Source of the DNA: Actinomycetota bacterium
Lineage (GTDB): Bacteria; Actinomycetota; Actinomycetes; S36-B12; UBA5976
Assembly (NCBI GenBank): GCA_947452765.1
Contig: CANGDR010000010.1
Location: 1-60,021 of the forward strand
DNA: 60,021 nucleotides
Direction: 5' to 3'
The translations under genes were made by a program, and so were the position numbers. Below the pieces are notes generated by a model. The model had not been told where the DNA came from. It ran no database searches and saw only the letters and a list, made by a program, of their open reading frames with translations. This document shows, one piece after another, positions 59,464 to 60,021 of the stretch (position 1 is the first letter of the stretch; each line of letters starts with the position of its first letter).

Positions 59464-60021
59464 TTAGAAGTCAATAGTTTCCAGCGGACTCGAATTACGA
59501 CGGGTCCATGAAAGAGCTGCATCAGTAAGTATTAATGCAGCGAGGCCAAGCCCGAAGGTTAAACCAGCTGGGAAAACTACGATCGCTGCACCAACAACCG
59601 TTGAGAACATAACCGACCCACCTAGAGATTTGGTAGTACCGCGCAATAAGTCGGAAGCTGCCGATGGTCCATAGGTTCGCAAAGTTGTTGGACCTAGTAC
59701 AGACAAAATCACCGGCATGGATGCGGCGATACCTGCGGCATGTACGCCGATTACACCTTTTATACCCGTCAGCGTTGCAACTAAAGTTCCGGCTAAGACT
59801 GCTCGCATCGGGGTTTCCCAGGCCGCTGGTTTGCGCTCAGCATGCTCGTCGGTTAGCGCTTGAGGCCAAAACTTAACTGCAATTACGGAAATCAAAACTA
59901 CGGTAGCTCCAATAAGCCAAGTATTTGGAAACTGACTTAGGGCAATGTCGCTTGATATAGCAACCAACCAACTAACGGGTAGGGCGATAAACCACTGGGC
60001 TCGCCAACCCATGAATGCAAA
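59464..60021 (-). CDS. Multi-helix membrane protein, unknown function (reaches window edge)
   Basis: At least 182 residues. An ATG at 60012 is in frame, but the frame stays open to the window end (codons for FAF precede it), so the true start may lie outside. About five helices are predicted, with PNTWLIGATVVLISVIAV, TPMRAVLAGTLVATLTG, GIAASMPVILSVLGPTT, and a final pair. A cytosolic loop HAERKPAAWETP is charged. Two TTLRTYGPSAASDLLRGTTK-like polar segments are absent elsewhere in the window. I do not recognise a family. It converges with csp across a shared terminator. Confidence 0.6.
   Translation of the reverse strand, partial: FAFMGWRAQWFIALPVSWLVAISSDIALSQFPNTWLIGATVVLISVIAVKFWPQALTDEHAERKPAAWETPMRAVLAGTLVATLTGIKGVIGVHAAGIAASMPVILSVLGPTTLRTYGPSAASDLLRGTTKSLGGSVMFSTVVGAAIVVFPAGLTFGLGLAALILTDAALSWTRRNSSPLETIDF

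Overview
The window reads as a stretch of a small, streamlined actinobacterial chromosome with moderate GC content. Support for Actinobacteria: mycothiol synthesis (mshA), CarD/CdnL, a fused CopD-CtaG protein, BldC, an LpqE-like lipoprotein, DUF3263 and DUF2516 proteins, a bifunctional-type Dcd and a CysO-like carrier, plus gene orders familiar from Mycobacterium and Streptomyces (DUF2520-panC-coaX-lysS-...-clpC; phoU/senX3-regX3 beside mshA and gpmA; lpqE/carD-ispD-ispF-cysS-rlmB; thrC-cysO-csp). The modest GC, tight spacing, many 4-8 base overlaps and many apparent leaderless starts fit freshwater planktonic lineages such as Nanopelagicales (acI). That placement is inference. No rRNA operon, insertion sequence, prophage or CRISPR array is visible.

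Layout. 1-3.8 kb: a truncated response regulator facing left, then a cluster of two small secreted low-complexity proteins, an ApbE-type flavin transferase and a membrane flavo-haem-iron-sulfur reductase. 3.8-10 kb: a nitrilase-family amidase, copper handling (CopD-CtaG, CopC), dcd, and a large membrane Fe-S reductase. 10-19.5 kb: a secreted M4 metallopeptidase, a SPOUT methyltransferase, a homocysteine methyltransferase with a small PF13769-type partner, transport and hydrolase genes, an atypical DapB-like protein, a flavin oxidoreductase behind an iterated palindrome, and ppa. 19.5-27 kb: tilS, hpt, a gene-free structured stretch, tRNA-Ser, SRP RNA, dnaX, recR, lysC (with an internal beta-subunit start) and asd. 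27-37.5 kb: an acidic hypothetical protein, a lone NuoD-like protein, pantothenate/CoA genes, lysS, argA-like, bldC and clpC. 37.5-42.3 kb: LhgO-like oxidase, a methyltransferase, gpmA, a YbjN-like protein, mshA. 42.3-50.4 kb: a complete phosphate regulon (phoU, senX3-like, regX3-like, pstC-A-B-S, and a diverged PstS-like lipoprotein). 50.4-60 kb: lpqE-like, carD, ispD, ispF, cysS, rlmB, tRNA-Thr, an EamA transporter, DUF3263, a LytR_C protein, a SAM-I riboswitch with thrC-cysO, csp, and a membrane protein running to the window edge.

How parts fit. The phosphate block carries 11-nt-period PHO-box-like repeats in the phoU/senX3 divergent region and before pstC, so it looks like an autoregulated two-component system driving its own transporter. 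The homoserine branch is visible at three points: lysC-asd make aspartate semialdehyde, and thrC lies under a SAM-I riboswitch, coupling threonine synthesis to methionine/SAM status. Thirteen genes begin with TANNNT, exactly six bases, then ATG or GTG at the predicted +1. This gives a consistent leaderless-promoter rule and fixes several start codons.

Most worth following up: the secreted flavin-transfer cluster without a recognisable FMN acceptor, the DapB-like protein lacking the catalytic histidines, the three-way-junction-like element between hpt and tRNA-Ser, and the SAM-I switch on thrC.
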